Shown piece after piece: positions 15,647 through 22,844 of a stretch of 46,882 nt of DNA. Under the pieces are notes generated by a model. It ran no database searches and was not told the origin of the DNA. It was given only the letters and a program-made list of their open reading frames with translations. Where the stretch lies: the NCBI RefSeq assembly GCF_001422645.1, contig NZ_LMLR01000016.1, forward strand, positions 54,655 through 101,536, written 5' to 3'. The translations under genes were made by a program, and so were the position numbers. Each line of letters starts with the position of its first letter. Within the stretch, counting starts at the first letter, position 1. The stretch comes from Arthrobacter sp. Leaf69 (lineage in GTDB: Bacteria > Actinomycetota > Actinomycetes > Actinomycetales > Micrococcaceae).

Positions 15647-16549
15647 TCACCCTTTGGCTGCCACGTTGAGGTCGGCCGTCTTAACTCCGCCGGCTTCCAC
15701 GCCCCACTTTGACAGGATCTTGTTGTAGGTGCCGTCGTCGATCAACGACTGGAGAGCCTTCTGGAGGACGGGCGTAAATTCGCTGCCCTTGGCCACGGGG
15801 ATGCCGTAGGGTGCCACTTCGAAGGCGTCGCCGGCGGTCTGCAACTTCTCCTTGGTCTTGGAGATCGCGTAGAGGGTAACGGGCGAATCGGCGCTCATCG
15901 CGTCCACCTGGCCGACTACCAAAGCGTTGGTGGCCTGGTCCTGGGCGTCGTACTTGAAGATGGTGATGGCGGGTTTGCCGGCGTCGGTGCAGGCCTTCGA
16001 CTTTGCGGGTACCTCGTGGGTGTCCTCATAGGTGGTTGCCTGGACGGCGACCTTGAGTCCGCAGGCGTTGTTGGGGTCCACCGTTTTTCCCTTGGGGGCG
16101 GCCCACTGGATCCCGGCGGAGTAGTAGTTGACGAAATCGACCTGCTTTTCGCGTTCCAGGGTGTCTGTGAAGGAGGACATGCCCATGTCATCCTTTCCTG
16201 CCTTCACCGCCGGAAGGATGTTGTCGAACGTGCCGATGTCGAAGTTGACCTTCAAACCCATGACTTGGCCCAGGGCGTTGGTGAGGTCCACAGACCAACC
16301 GGCCGGCGCACCGTTGTCGTCCTTGAACTCGTTGGGCGGGTAGTTGTTCGCCATGCCGACGTTCAGTACGCCGGCGCTCTTTATTTTCTCCGGGAGCATC
16401 GAGGCAATGGAGTCATTCTTTTTCACCTCGATGGCGTCCGCGGTTCCGGATGCCCCGCCGGTGGCGGCCGGTTCGCTGTTGTTGACGCAGCCGGAGAGCG
16501 CGAGCGCTGTAGCGATGGTGAGGACGGGGAGAACGTATCGGGTGCGCAT
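15647..16549 (-). CDS. Polar amino acid ABC importer, substrate-binding lipoprotein
   Basis: 300 aa. A type II signal peptide with lipobox ALSGC (acylated C21) is followed by an SBP_bac_3 domain: IKSAGVLNVGMANNYPPNEF..., DLTNALGQVMGLKV, FDNILPAVKAGKDDMGMSSFTDTLER and a C-terminal YNKILSKWG. It captures an amino acid or similar small polar solute outside the membrane and delivers it to the permease. The ligand cannot be fixed from sequence. It is first in the operon; AAGGA lies 5 nt before the ATG, and a hairpin is present in the leader. Confidence 0.92.
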   Translation of the reverse strand: MRTRYVLPVLTIATALALSGCVNNSEPAATGGASGTADAIEVKKNDSIASMLPEKIKSAGVLNVGMANNYPPNEFKDDNGAPAGWSVDLTNALGQVMGLKVNFDIGTFDNILPAVKAGKDDMGMSSFTDTLEREKQVDFVNYYSAGIQWAAPKGKTVDPNNACGLKVAVQATTYEDTHEVPAKSKACTDAGKPAITIFKYDAQDQATNALVVGQVDAMSADSPVTLYAISKTKEKLQTAGDAFEVAPYGIPVAKGSEFTPVLQKALQSLIDDGTYNKILSKWGVEAGGVKTADLNVAAKG

Positions 16550-16582
16550 GGTTTCCTTAGTTGTTCAGAGAATCACTAGGTT

Positions 16583-16598
16583 CCCGCAAGTCTGCGGG
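16583..16598 (-). other. Hairpin in leader of ABC importer operon
   Basis: A perfect stem CCCGCA/TGCGGG with a 4-nt loop lies 34-49 nt upstream of the binding-protein ATG, with no T-tract. It could be an mRNA stability or attenuation element, or part of a larger leader fold. Confidence 0.3.
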
Positions 16599-16664
16599 AG
16601 GAGGGCACTGCGTGCCTGCAAGCTCAGAACTCGCTAATGCGTGTTGCGCCGACGGTGCGTACAA

Positions 16665-18005
16665 CTAAGCCACGGCGTGCGCCGCCGTCCGGCGCCCCCA
16701 CGCGAGTTCGCGGAGCCGGATCAGGTCCAGCGCCGGCTGGGCGGGCGGGACGCCCGGACGCTTCCGGGGAACGATGACGCGCAGGGCGGCGGGTTCGATG
16801 GTGCACCGCACCGGGGTGGCAAGCATCAGCGCCTCCCCGTCCACGCCGACCGGGATCTCGGGCACATCGGCGTCGACCATCACCTCCACCGCGGTGCGCT
16901 GGATCAGGCCGCGCTTGGTCGCCCGGCGCAGCAGCCCGACGGCTTCACGGGTGCTGGAGGCGGAGAGCGCCACGGCACCGAGCACGCCGCGGTCGAGCCG
17001 GGTGCGGCGGCCCAGGCCCGCGAGGTCGTGGCTGCCGTACGGGCCGTTGCTCACCAGCACCGCCTGGGGCCCGTCCACAGTGGTGCCGTCGATTTTGGCG
17101 TGCAACCGCGCGCCCTTGGCGCCCTTGATGAGGTCCGGAAGCATCTGCAGCACGGTACCGGTCTTGTCGTCGCGGTACTCCGGGCTTTGCACTACCTCGG
17201 CGTAGACCCCGAAGGAGGAATTGTTGACGAAGGTGCGCCCGTTGATCTTGCCGAGGTCGACGTGCAACTCCACGCCGTCGCGGAGGGCATCCAGGCAGCC
17301 CGTGGGGTCTTCGCGGTCCAAGCCGAGGTCCAGCGCGAAATGGTTGCGGGTGCCAGCGCTGATCACCAGGAAGGGGAGGTTGTGCTCGGCCGCGATGCCG
17401 GCCACCAGGGCCTGGGTTCCGTCACCACCGGCGACGCCGAGCAGATCGGCGCCTCGTTCCACCGCGTCCCGGGCCAGCACCGCGACGTCCACCTGCCCCG
17501 GTCCCTCGAGGAGCGCCACCTCGGCACCCAGCTCCTCTGCCTTGCGCTGCAGATCGAACTTCACCACCTTGCCCCCGCCGGACCGCGGGTTCATCACCAC
17601 AAAGGGGTGCTGCCATGCGGGGGCGGGGTACTCGGTCATTTTCGACCCCTCCCGGCGCTCCCGAAGGGCAGCGCGGGCACACACCACCGCCACGAACACT
17701 AGCCCGACGGAGATCAAGACCTCCAACAGCAGGCCCGCCTGGACGTACAGGAAAACGACCACCAGCGGGGCCAGCACCGCCAGCGCCAAGGCACACCAGC
17801 GCAGAAAACCGCGGCTGATGAGGAACCAATAGATGCCGGCCACCGTCACCACAACGCCGCCGGCACCGGTCAGGAGCAGGGCAACAGTGCCCGCCACGCC
17901 TGCCGCCACCAGCGGAACCACCGCCGCGCAGAACAGCGCGACATACGCGGCCCTCGCCCACCACCGCCGGGTCTGCGGGACGTCTTCGAAAGGAATGACA
18001 GTCAT
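16665..18005 (-). CDS. Membrane-anchored diacylglycerol kinase family lipid kinase
   Basis: 446 aa. Four hydrophobic segments fill residues about 18-110. The DAGK catalytic domain follows, with NPRSGGGK (139-146) and the nucleotide-binding GGDGT (193-197), then SAGTRNHFALDLG and the C-terminal beta-sandwich region. Bacterial members phosphorylate diacylglycerol or related lipids (DgkB, YegS types). The N-terminal membrane part is an addition to the usual ~300-residue soluble enzyme and tethers it to the membrane. The start is supported by AAGGAG 6 nt upstream; an internal Met at 123 could give a soluble form, but without evidence. Confidence 0.88.
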   Translation of the reverse strand: MTVIPFEDVPQTRRWWARAAYVALFCAAVVPLVAAGVAGTVALLLTGAGGVVVTVAGIYWFLISRGFLRWCALALAVLAPLVVVFLYVQAGLLLEVLISVGLVFVAVVCARAALRERREGSKMTEYPAPAWQHPFVVMNPRSGGGKVVKFDLQRKAEELGAEVALLEGPGQVDVAVLARDAVERGADLLGVAGGDGTQALVAGIAAEHNLPFLVISAGTRNHFALDLGLDREDPTGCLDALRDGVELHVDLGKINGRTFVNNSSFGVYAEVVQSPEYRDDKTGTVLQMLPDLIKGAKGARLHAKIDGTTVDGPQAVLVSNGPYGSHDLAGLGRRTRLDRGVLGAVALSASSTREAVGLLRRATKRGLIQRTAVEVMVDADVPEIPVGVDGEALMLATPVRCTIEPAALRVIVPRKRPGVPPAQPALDLIRLRELAWGRRTAAHAVA

Positions 18006-18088
18006 ATCCTGCTCCTTGCGGTTTTCCGGCCCCGGCCGAGCGCCTCGCTGGCTGATCGCGTCGCCCGGTCCCGGCTGCGGCTGTGCCG

Positions 18089-18424
18089 TCAGGTTTTGAT
18101 TTTCGCGACGGTCATCAGGATCGCCGAGTCCTCTTCCGCTTCCAGGCTGTGCAGCCCGTCCGGCACGATCAGCAGGTCCCCGGCCTTGCCCTGCCAGGAT
18201 TCCTTGCCCGCACGCAGCCGGACGCAGCCGCGGAGGACGAACACGGTGGCTTCGCCCGGATTCTGGTGCTCGCTCAGCTGCGTCCCCGCCCGGAACGCCA
18301 TCACCGTTTGCCGGAGGGTCTTCTCATGCCCGCCAAACGCAGTGTCAGCAGCACGTCCGCTGGGTGCCGCCACCGCAGCCGCAATCTGCTGCCGCGCGAG
18401 GGCATCCAGCGATATCTTCTGCAT
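18089..18424 (-). CDS. Cupin-domain protein
   Basis: 111 aa. Cupin motif 1 appears as GTQLSEHQNPGEATVFVLRG (here with a single clear His) and motif 2 as GDLLIVPDGLHSLEAEEDS. The two motifs and the length fit a one-domain cupin of the small stress-associated type. Substrate and metal are unknown. A classic TAGGGT hexamer sits 6 nt before the ATG. Confidence 0.85.
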   Translation of the reverse strand: MQKISLDALARQQIAAAVAAPSGRAADTAFGGHEKTLRQTVMAFRAGTQLSEHQNPGEATVFVLRGCVRLRAGKESWQGKAGDLLIVPDGLHSLEAEEDSAILMTVAKIKT

Positions 18425-18430
18425 GGGGAC

Positions 18431-18436
18431 ACCCTA
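18431..18436 (-). promoter_or_regulatory. -10 of leaderless promoter (TAGGGT) of cupin gene
   Basis: TAGGGT ends 6 nt before the ATG at 18424, with only GTCCCC between. It is one of the clearest leaderless signatures in the window. Confidence 0.55.
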
Positions 18437-18564
18437 CTCAGAAACAGGCTCCCTGCCGAGGGTCCTTTGCCCCGTTCTGGCCGGGCCGGATGGCATACCT
18501 TGGTAGCTGCTCCGGCACGGCCTACCCTGAAATCAACGGCCGGTGGCGCGCCCTGCCTCAACCC

Positions 18565-18870
18565 CTAATACACCACCCGGAAATTGCTGAAGGCTCCCGT
18601 GGCCCGGGAGATCGACTCATCCACGTTGTCCACCCGTCCCGGCGCGTCCGGCGAGCGCAGCCAGCGCCGGAATTCCAGCACCACTGACTGGGGCCCCTCC
18701 GCCGCGATGCCGACTGTGCCGTCGGCATTGTTCCTGACCGTGCCGGTCAGCCCCAGCTCCTCGGCCTTGCGCACGGTCCAGTAGCGGAAGCCGACTGCCT
18801 GCACCACACCGTCCACCCGCGCCGTCAGCCGGACCCACTCACCGGAATCGCCCTTCGGAAACTCAGCCAT
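18565..18870 (-). CDS. acyP: Acylphosphatase
   Basis: 101 aa. The active-site loop and Arg are in RVDGVVQAVGFRYWTVRKAEELGLTG, and the catalytic Asn in TGTVRNNADGTVGIAAEG. The C-terminus ends with FRVVY. This matches the ferredoxin-like acylphosphatase family (EC 3.6.1.7), which hydrolyses carboxyl-phosphate bonds in small acyl phosphates. The length is normal. The start at 18870 is supported by TTAGAT 6 nt upstream; the frame continues upstream without any homology. Confidence 0.92.
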   Translation of the reverse strand: MAEFPKGDSGEWVRLTARVDGVVQAVGFRYWTVRKAEELGLTGTVRNNADGTVGIAAEGPQSVVLEFRRWLRSPDAPGRVDNVDESISRATGAFSNFRVVY

Positions 18871-18876
18871 GCCCCA

Positions 18877-18882
18877 ATCTAA
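18877..18882 (-). promoter_or_regulatory. -10 of leaderless promoter (TTAGAT) of acylphosphatase gene
   Basis: TTAGAT ends 6 nt before the ATG at 18870. The GGGG between is too close to the ATG to be a normal ribosome binding site. Confidence 0.45.
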
Positions 18883-19068
18883 CGCCCCGCACGGAGACCA
18901 CCGCCAGAGGACTGTCGCACCTTCCACATAGGGACCTTCGCCCCTTACCTTCCGCAGAGCAGAGTAGGAATGATGGTCAAGTGCTGCGGGGACGTGTCGA
19001 GAAAATGGCATGGCACATGGACGTGTCTTAACCTCCCGCCGCGCTGCATTGCCGAGAGGACAAAGACG

Positions 19069-19332
19069 ATGGCAGGACAATTCGAAATCTTCACGGACGC
19101 TGAGGCGAACGTCCGTTTCCGGCTCCTCGGCGCCGACGGAACGGTCTTGGCGATCTCCAAGGCCTTCGAGGACAAGCGGGCCGCCGCGGAGGGCATCACG
19201 GCAGTCCGCGAGTGCGCCGGCACCGGCCTGATCAAGGAAGCCCGGTCCAACGCCTGGGGCGGCACAGGCACCACCCGGGCGGGCCTGCCGAAACCGGCGC
19301 ACCGCCGGCACCGGCATATCCCCGCCGTCTAA
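19069..19332 (+). CDS. YegP/DUF1508 family protein
   Basis: 87 aa. The N-terminal GQFEIFTDAEANVRFRLLGADGTVLAISKAFEDKRAAAEGITAVRE is a single DUF1508 (YegP-like) beta-beta-alpha unit, followed by a basic Ala/Gly/His-rich tail (HRRHRHIPAV). The family is small, cytoplasmic and of unknown function. GAGAGGA lies about 8 nt before the ATG at 19069, which is preferred over an upstream frame extension. A short direct repeat (GGACGTGTC, 18990-18998 and 19019-19027) lies in the promoter region. Confidence 0.8.
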   Translation: MAGQFEIFTDAEANVRFRLLGADGTVLAISKAFEDKRAAAEGITAVRECAGTGLIKEARSNAWGGTGTTRAGLPKPAHRRHRHIPAV

Positions 19333-19459
19333 GCGGCGAAGCAGCAACCTTCCGGGCGGCCGCGCCCGGCGTAATCGGTAGCAGCAACGCGAGCAAGTGC
19401 TGCCTGCCGGCGTCGAACGCCCCTGCCGCGGTTGCTGAAAGGCATGATGACTCCTGACG

Positions 19460-19485
19460 CATATGTGCACACTCGTGCACATATG
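19460..19485 (+). promoter_or_regulatory. 26-bp palindromic operator of the MFS/metal-sensor operon
   Basis: CATATGTGCAC, a 4-nt spacer ACTC, then GTGCACATATG: a perfect 11-bp inverted repeat. It ends 4 nt before the TATGAT -10 and covers the -35 position. The AT-rich outer ATAT and palindromic form are what SmtB/ArsR-family metal sensors bind, and such a sensor is the second gene of the operon. Confidence 0.8.
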
Positions 19486-19489
19486 CATC

Positions 19490-19495
19490 TATGAT
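19490..19495 (+). promoter_or_regulatory. -10 of leaderless promoter (TATGAT)
   Basis: TATGAT, close to consensus, ends 6 nt before the ATG at 19502 with no ribosome binding site. Confidence 0.6.
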
Positions 19496-19501
19496 GGCTG
19501 A

Positions 19502-20779
19502 ATGCTCTCAGTTCTCAAAAACGGTACCTACCTGCGGTTGTTCGCCGCGCAGGTTGTGGCACTGATCGGCACCGGTCTGTTGACCGTGGCGCTGGGCCTG
19601 CTCGCGTTTGATCTGGCGGGAAGCGACGCCGGGGCAGTGCTGGGCACGGCGCTGCTGATCAAGATGCTGGCCTATGTGGGCTTCGCCCCGGTGGTCAATG
19701 CCCTGGTGGCCAGGTTGCCGAAGAAGCCGGTGCTGATCGGTGCGGATCTGGTGCGCGCGGCGATGGCTCTGTGCCTGCCGTTCATCACGGAGGCCTGGCA
19801 GATTTACGCGGTCATTTTCCTGCTGCAGTCGGCCTCGGCAACGTTCACACCGGCGTTCCAGTCACTCATCCCGACGGTGCTGAAAGATGAACGGGACTAC
19901 ACCCGTGCGCTGTCCCTGTCCCGGCTGGCGTATGACATGGAAGCGCTGGTCAGCCCGGCCGCGGCCGCTCTGCTGCTGACCGTTCTGAGTTACAACAACC
20001 TGTTCCTGGGCACGGTGGCCGGGTTCCTGTTCTCCGCCTTCATGGTTGTGATCACCGCGCTGCCCCGCGTCGAGGCACTGGACGGGCCCGTGATGTCCGT
20101 ATGGCACCGGACCACCCTCGGGGCCCGCATCTTCTGGCGCAACCGGCGCCTGCGGTCCCTGCTGGCGCTGAACCTGGTGGTCGCGGCACCAACGGCCCTG
20201 GTGCTGGTCAACACCGTGGTCTACGTCCGCGATGTCCTGCGCCGCCCGGACACCGATCTGGCCCTGGCCCTGGCCTGCTTCGGTATCGGCTCCATGCTGG
20301 TGGCGGTGTTCGCGCCCCGGGCTTTGGAGCGGTTCGGGGACAGGGCAGTGATGCTGACCGGCGCCGTCGTGATTCCGGTGGCCCTCGGCGGTGCCACTGC
20401 GCCCATGTTCCTGGCCCCGCCCGGCACCGGGTGGTGGCTGCTCCTGGGGCTGTGGTTCGTGCTGGGGGCGGGGAACTCGACCATCCTGACGCCGTCCGCC
20501 CGGCTGCTGCGCGACGCGTCAACCGAGGCCACCCGGCCGTACGTATTCACGGCCCAGTTCTCCCTCTCCCACGCCTGCTACATCGTCGCCTACCCGCTGG
20601 CCGGGTGGGTGGGCGCCGCCGCAGGGCTGGGCTGGGCAGCACTGTTACTGACAATCCTTGCGATACTGGGCAGTGCAGGAGCTTTCCTGTCCTGGCCCGG
20701 ACAACGCACCCGGGGAGCAGGAACCCGCGAGGAGGACACCGTTGAGCAGCCAGCCGAACGTACCGCCGCGCGCTCCTGA
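19502..20779 (+). CDS. MFS exporter, probably metal efflux
   Basis: 425 aa with about 12 hydrophobic segments in two halves joined by a cytoplasmic loop near residues 190-210 (PRVEALDGPVMSVWHRTTLG). It belongs to the MFS group of enterobactin-exporter-like/DHA3 proteins. It is the first gene of an operon whose second gene is a SmtB/CzrA-type metal sensor, under a palindromic operator. Efflux of Zn2+, Co2+ or Ni2+ is therefore the best inference, since MFS proteins such as NreB are known Ni exporters. I see no His-rich metal-binding tail, so metal specificity is not readable and a non-metal substrate remains possible. Confidence 0.82.
   Translation: MLSVLKNGTYLRLFAAQVVALIGTGLLTVALGLLAFDLAGSDAGAVLGTALLIKMLAYVGFAPVVNALVARLPKKPVLIGADLVRAAMALCLPFITEAWQIYAVIFLLQSASATFTPAFQSLIPTVLKDERDYTRALSLSRLAYDMEALVSPAAAALLLTVLSYNNLFLGTVAGFLFSAFMVVITALPRVEALDGPVMSVWHRTTLGARIFWRNRRLRSLLALNLVVAAPTALVLVNTVVYVRDVLRRPDTDLALALACFGIGSMLVAVFAPRALERFGDRAVMLTGAVVIPVALGGATAPMFLAPPGTGWWLLLGLWFVLGAGNSTILTPSARLLRDASTEATRPYVFTAQFSLSHACYIVAYPLAGWVGAAAGLGWAALLLTILAILGSAGAFLSWPGQRTRGAGTREEDTVEQPAERTAARS
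20729..20736 (+). promoter_or_regulatory. Ribosome binding site selecting a TTG start
   Basis: GAGGAGGA, 5 nt before the TTG at 20742 and inside the MFS coding end. It is the reason for choosing TTG over an upstream ATG at 20658. Confidence 0.65.
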
Positions 20780-21116
20780 GGAACCCTCGCTCGTCCACGC
20801 GGTAGCGCCCGGAGCGGAACTGCTGGAGACCGCCGCCGGAACTCTGCGGATGCTGGCCGAACCAACCCGCCTGCACCTGCTCTGGCAGCTCGCCCAGGGC
20901 CCAAAGTCGGTCACCGAACTGACGACGGCGGCCCAGGCGCCCCGCACGGTGGTCAGCCAGCATCTGGCCAAGCTCAGGCTCAGCGGCATCGTGGACACCC
21001 GCAAGGACGGCCGGCGCGTCATCTACTCCCTGCATGACGGCCACCTCATCCGGCTCATCCAGGAAACCATCAATCACGCCGACCACAAGATCACCGGCGA
21101 ACCCGTCCACGACTGA
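20742..21116 (+). CDS. ArsR/SmtB-family metal sensor (CzrA/NmtR-like alpha5 site)
   Basis: 124 aa from a TTG start that overlaps the MFS gene by 38 nt. The winged helix covers 28-98 (LRMLAEPTRLHLLWQLAQGPKSVTELTTAAQAPRTVVSQHLAKLRLSGIV). The C-terminal helix carries D99-x-H101-x10-H112-x2-H115, exactly the D-x-H-x10-H-x2-H/E alpha5 metal site of SmtB, CzrA and NmtR. There are no Cys residues, so an As/Cd-type alpha3 site is absent. Expected behaviour: repress the operon at 19460-19485 and release it on Zn2+, Co2+ or Ni2+ binding. The site assignment is direct; the choice of metal is open. Confidence 0.9.
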   Translation: MSSQPNVPPRAPEEPSLVHAVAPGAELLETAAGTLRMLAEPTRLHLLWQLAQGPKSVTELTTAAQAPRTVVSQHLAKLRLSGIVDTRKDGRRVIYSLHDGHLIRLIQETINHADHKITGEPVHD

Positions 21117-21150
21117 CGAGTCCCCAGACGGCGGCCCTCTACGGCGATTT

Positions 21151-21939
21151 CTACCGGGAGTCCCCCGACGGTGTGGCGCTGCCGGTCGGCGCATCGGCCG
21201 GGCGCAGGGACGTGATCATCTTCCGGATGTCCTGGTACTCCGGCGTCGACGCGTACAGCTTGGCCTTCTCCAGATACGGCCGCTTGGGGTCGCCGGGCGT
21301 TGTGTTGTTCTCCGGGTTGTACGTCCCGCCGAAGAACGCGCCGCTCGGCGGCCACAGAAACAGGTGGAACATGGGGCACGCCAGCTCGCCGGGCTCCTCG
21401 GGGACCAAGGTGATGCCGTACGCCGCGATGGTGGATTGTGTGGATACAGGATCCGGGTCGTCGCCCCGGGACTCGAAGACGTAGCGGGGCACCCCGCCGT
21501 CGGCGCCCCCGCCCTCGGCGAGGGCCACCATCGGCTCCGAATCGTAGACCTCGTACGGGGTCTTCCCGACACATTCCGCGCCGGTGACAATGTTGGTCCG
21601 CAGGCCGGCCATCGATTTCCCCTCAGCGTTCAGCACGTCCACGAACTCTCCGCCGAGCGCCCCGCCGGGGTCTTTGACCGTCCAGCCCGCGGGGTAGTCG
21701 AACGACAGTCCCGCGTCCGTCGTCGTAAACGTCTTCCAGCCCGACGACGGCGTCCCCTCCTCGGACGGCGACCCGGCCGGCGTCGTGGGTGACGGTGTTG
21801 CGGCGCTGCTCTGGGCCTGGCTCGTGGGAGGAGCCGGCTCCGGCACCAGGCCGCAGGACGCCAGCAACAGGACCACCCCGATGGCGGCGCCAACAGTGGC
21901 GCCCAGGGTGGCGCCGGGCGATCCGGCCGGCTTCCGCAC
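21151..21939 (-). CDS. Lipoprotein, paralog of the preceding gene (copy 2)
   Basis: 262 aa from a GTG 4 nt after the stop of the upstream paralog, so translation is probably coupled. The signal peptide is hydrophobic with lipobox LLASC. A Ser/Thr/Pro-rich spacer follows, then a globular domain opening GWKTFTTTDAGLSFDYPAGWTVKDP and ending DIRKMITSLRPAD. It shares the FDYPxxWT opening, the AECxxKxPxxVYDxEP core, the ACPxxHxFxWPP block and the ITSLRPA end with the gene at 21944-22654. The FDYP-WT opening recalls PsbP/DUF1795-like folds. It is surface-anchored; the function is unknown. Confidence 0.8.
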   Translation of the reverse strand: MRKPAGSPGATLGATVGAAIGVVLLLASCGLVPEPAPPTSQAQSSAATPSPTTPAGSPSEEGTPSSGWKTFTTTDAGLSFDYPAGWTVKDPGGALGGEFVDVLNAEGKSMAGLRTNIVTGAECVGKTPYEVYDSEPMVALAEGGGADGGVPRYVFESRGDDPDPVSTQSTIAAYGITLVPEEPGELACPMFHLFLWPPSGAFFGGTYNPENNTTPGDPKRPYLEKAKLYASTPEYQDIRKMITSLRPADAPTGSATPSGDSR

Positions 21940-21943
21940 GTCC

Positions 21944-22654
21944 CTACTTTCCGGCCGGCCGCAGTGAAGTGATGGCCTGCTTGACGTCTTTGTACTCGGT
22001 GGTGTCCATATATACCTCGGGGGTGTCCACATTCTTGGGAGCCCCCGGGGTGGTGTCGAACGGGTCATAGATGCCGCTGAACATGGCACGGTTGGGCGGC
22101 CAGGTGAAGTAGTGGGAGATGGGGCAGGCCGTGTCCCCGGCGGGTTCCGGCTCGGAGGTGATCCCGTAGGCCAGAGTAAGGGACTTCGACGGATCCTTCG
22201 ATGTCGGGTCAGTCCGCCCCTCGTACACGAACCTGGGGGTCGTTCCGTCCTGTGCCAGCGCCGGGACGGGCTCGGTGTCGTACACCATGAACGGGAACTT
22301 CTCCGGGCACTCGGCGCCCGAGACCATGCCGGTCCGCAGGGTGGCCATCGTCTTGCCGTAGTCACTCACCAAGGCCACAAACACACCACCTTCGGCAGGC
22401 GGCCCGGCCGGGTCCACGATGGTCCACGCCTCCGGGTAGTCGAATGCGAGCGTACCGTCCGACGTCGTGAAGGTCTTCCATCCCGCCGGGACCGTGACGG
22501 GAGGTGAGGTGGCCGCCGATGGCGGGGCGCTCGCCGTGGCGCTGGTGGCCGGCGGGCTGGTGGACGGGGCCGCCGACGGTGTCCCGCATCCCGCGAGGAC
22601 GGCCGCCGCGCAAACAGCGGAAATGACTGTGGCCAACGATGCGGCTGGGCGCAT
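21944..22654 (-). CDS. Lipoprotein of a tandem paralog pair (copy 1)
   Basis: 236 aa. The signal peptide ends with lipobox VLAGC, followed by a 30-residue Ser/Thr/Pro/Ala spacer typical of actinobacterial lipoproteins. The globular part opens GWKTFTTSDGTLAFDYPEAWTIVDP. Two cysteines (in AECPEK and ACPISH) are conserved in the paralog and probably form a disulfide outside the membrane. GGGAGGGTGTC precedes the ATG. No named family is certain; a PsbP-like fold is a guess. It is first gene of a two-gene unit. Confidence 0.8.
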   Translation of the reverse strand: MRPAASLATVISAVCAAAVLAGCGTPSAAPSTSPPATSATASAPPSAATSPPVTVPAGWKTFTTSDGTLAFDYPEAWTIVDPAGPPAEGGVFVALVSDYGKTMATLRTGMVSGAECPEKFPFMVYDTEPVPALAQDGTTPRFVYEGRTDPTSKDPSKSLTLAYGITSEPEPAGDTACPISHYFTWPPNRAMFSGIYDPFDTTPGAPKNVDTPEVYMDTTEYKDVKQAITSLRPAGK

Positions 22655-22831
22655 GACACCCTCCCCCTGGGAATATTCAGTGATTGGACCATTCTGGGGG
22701 CTTTCGGCGAGGAAACTAGGGCCTTTGGACCCTTGGTGTCCCCCTGTGCAGGCTCCGCGGCCGCGGAGTCCCCGGCCGTGATGCTTCCCACGTTGAGTGC
22801 CTCCTGATTTCAGTTGGCCGCGGAAGCTTGC

Positions 22832-22837
22832 TAGAGC
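22832..22837 (+). promoter_or_regulatory. -10 of leaderless promoter (TAGAGC)
   Basis: TAGAGC ends 7 nt before the ATG at 22845, and no ribosome binding site is present. Confidence 0.35.
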
Positions 22838-22844
22838 TTAAGTA

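Noticed and set aside
16550..16664. Riboswitch in front of the amino acid ABC operon
   Set aside because: Only one short hairpin is visible and no known aptamer consensus; kept as a low-confidence leader hairpin.
18571..19488. Longer N-terminal version of the acylphosphatase
   Set aside because: The upstream extension overlaps the divergent DUF1508 gene, has no homology, and the -10 hexamer fits the short start.
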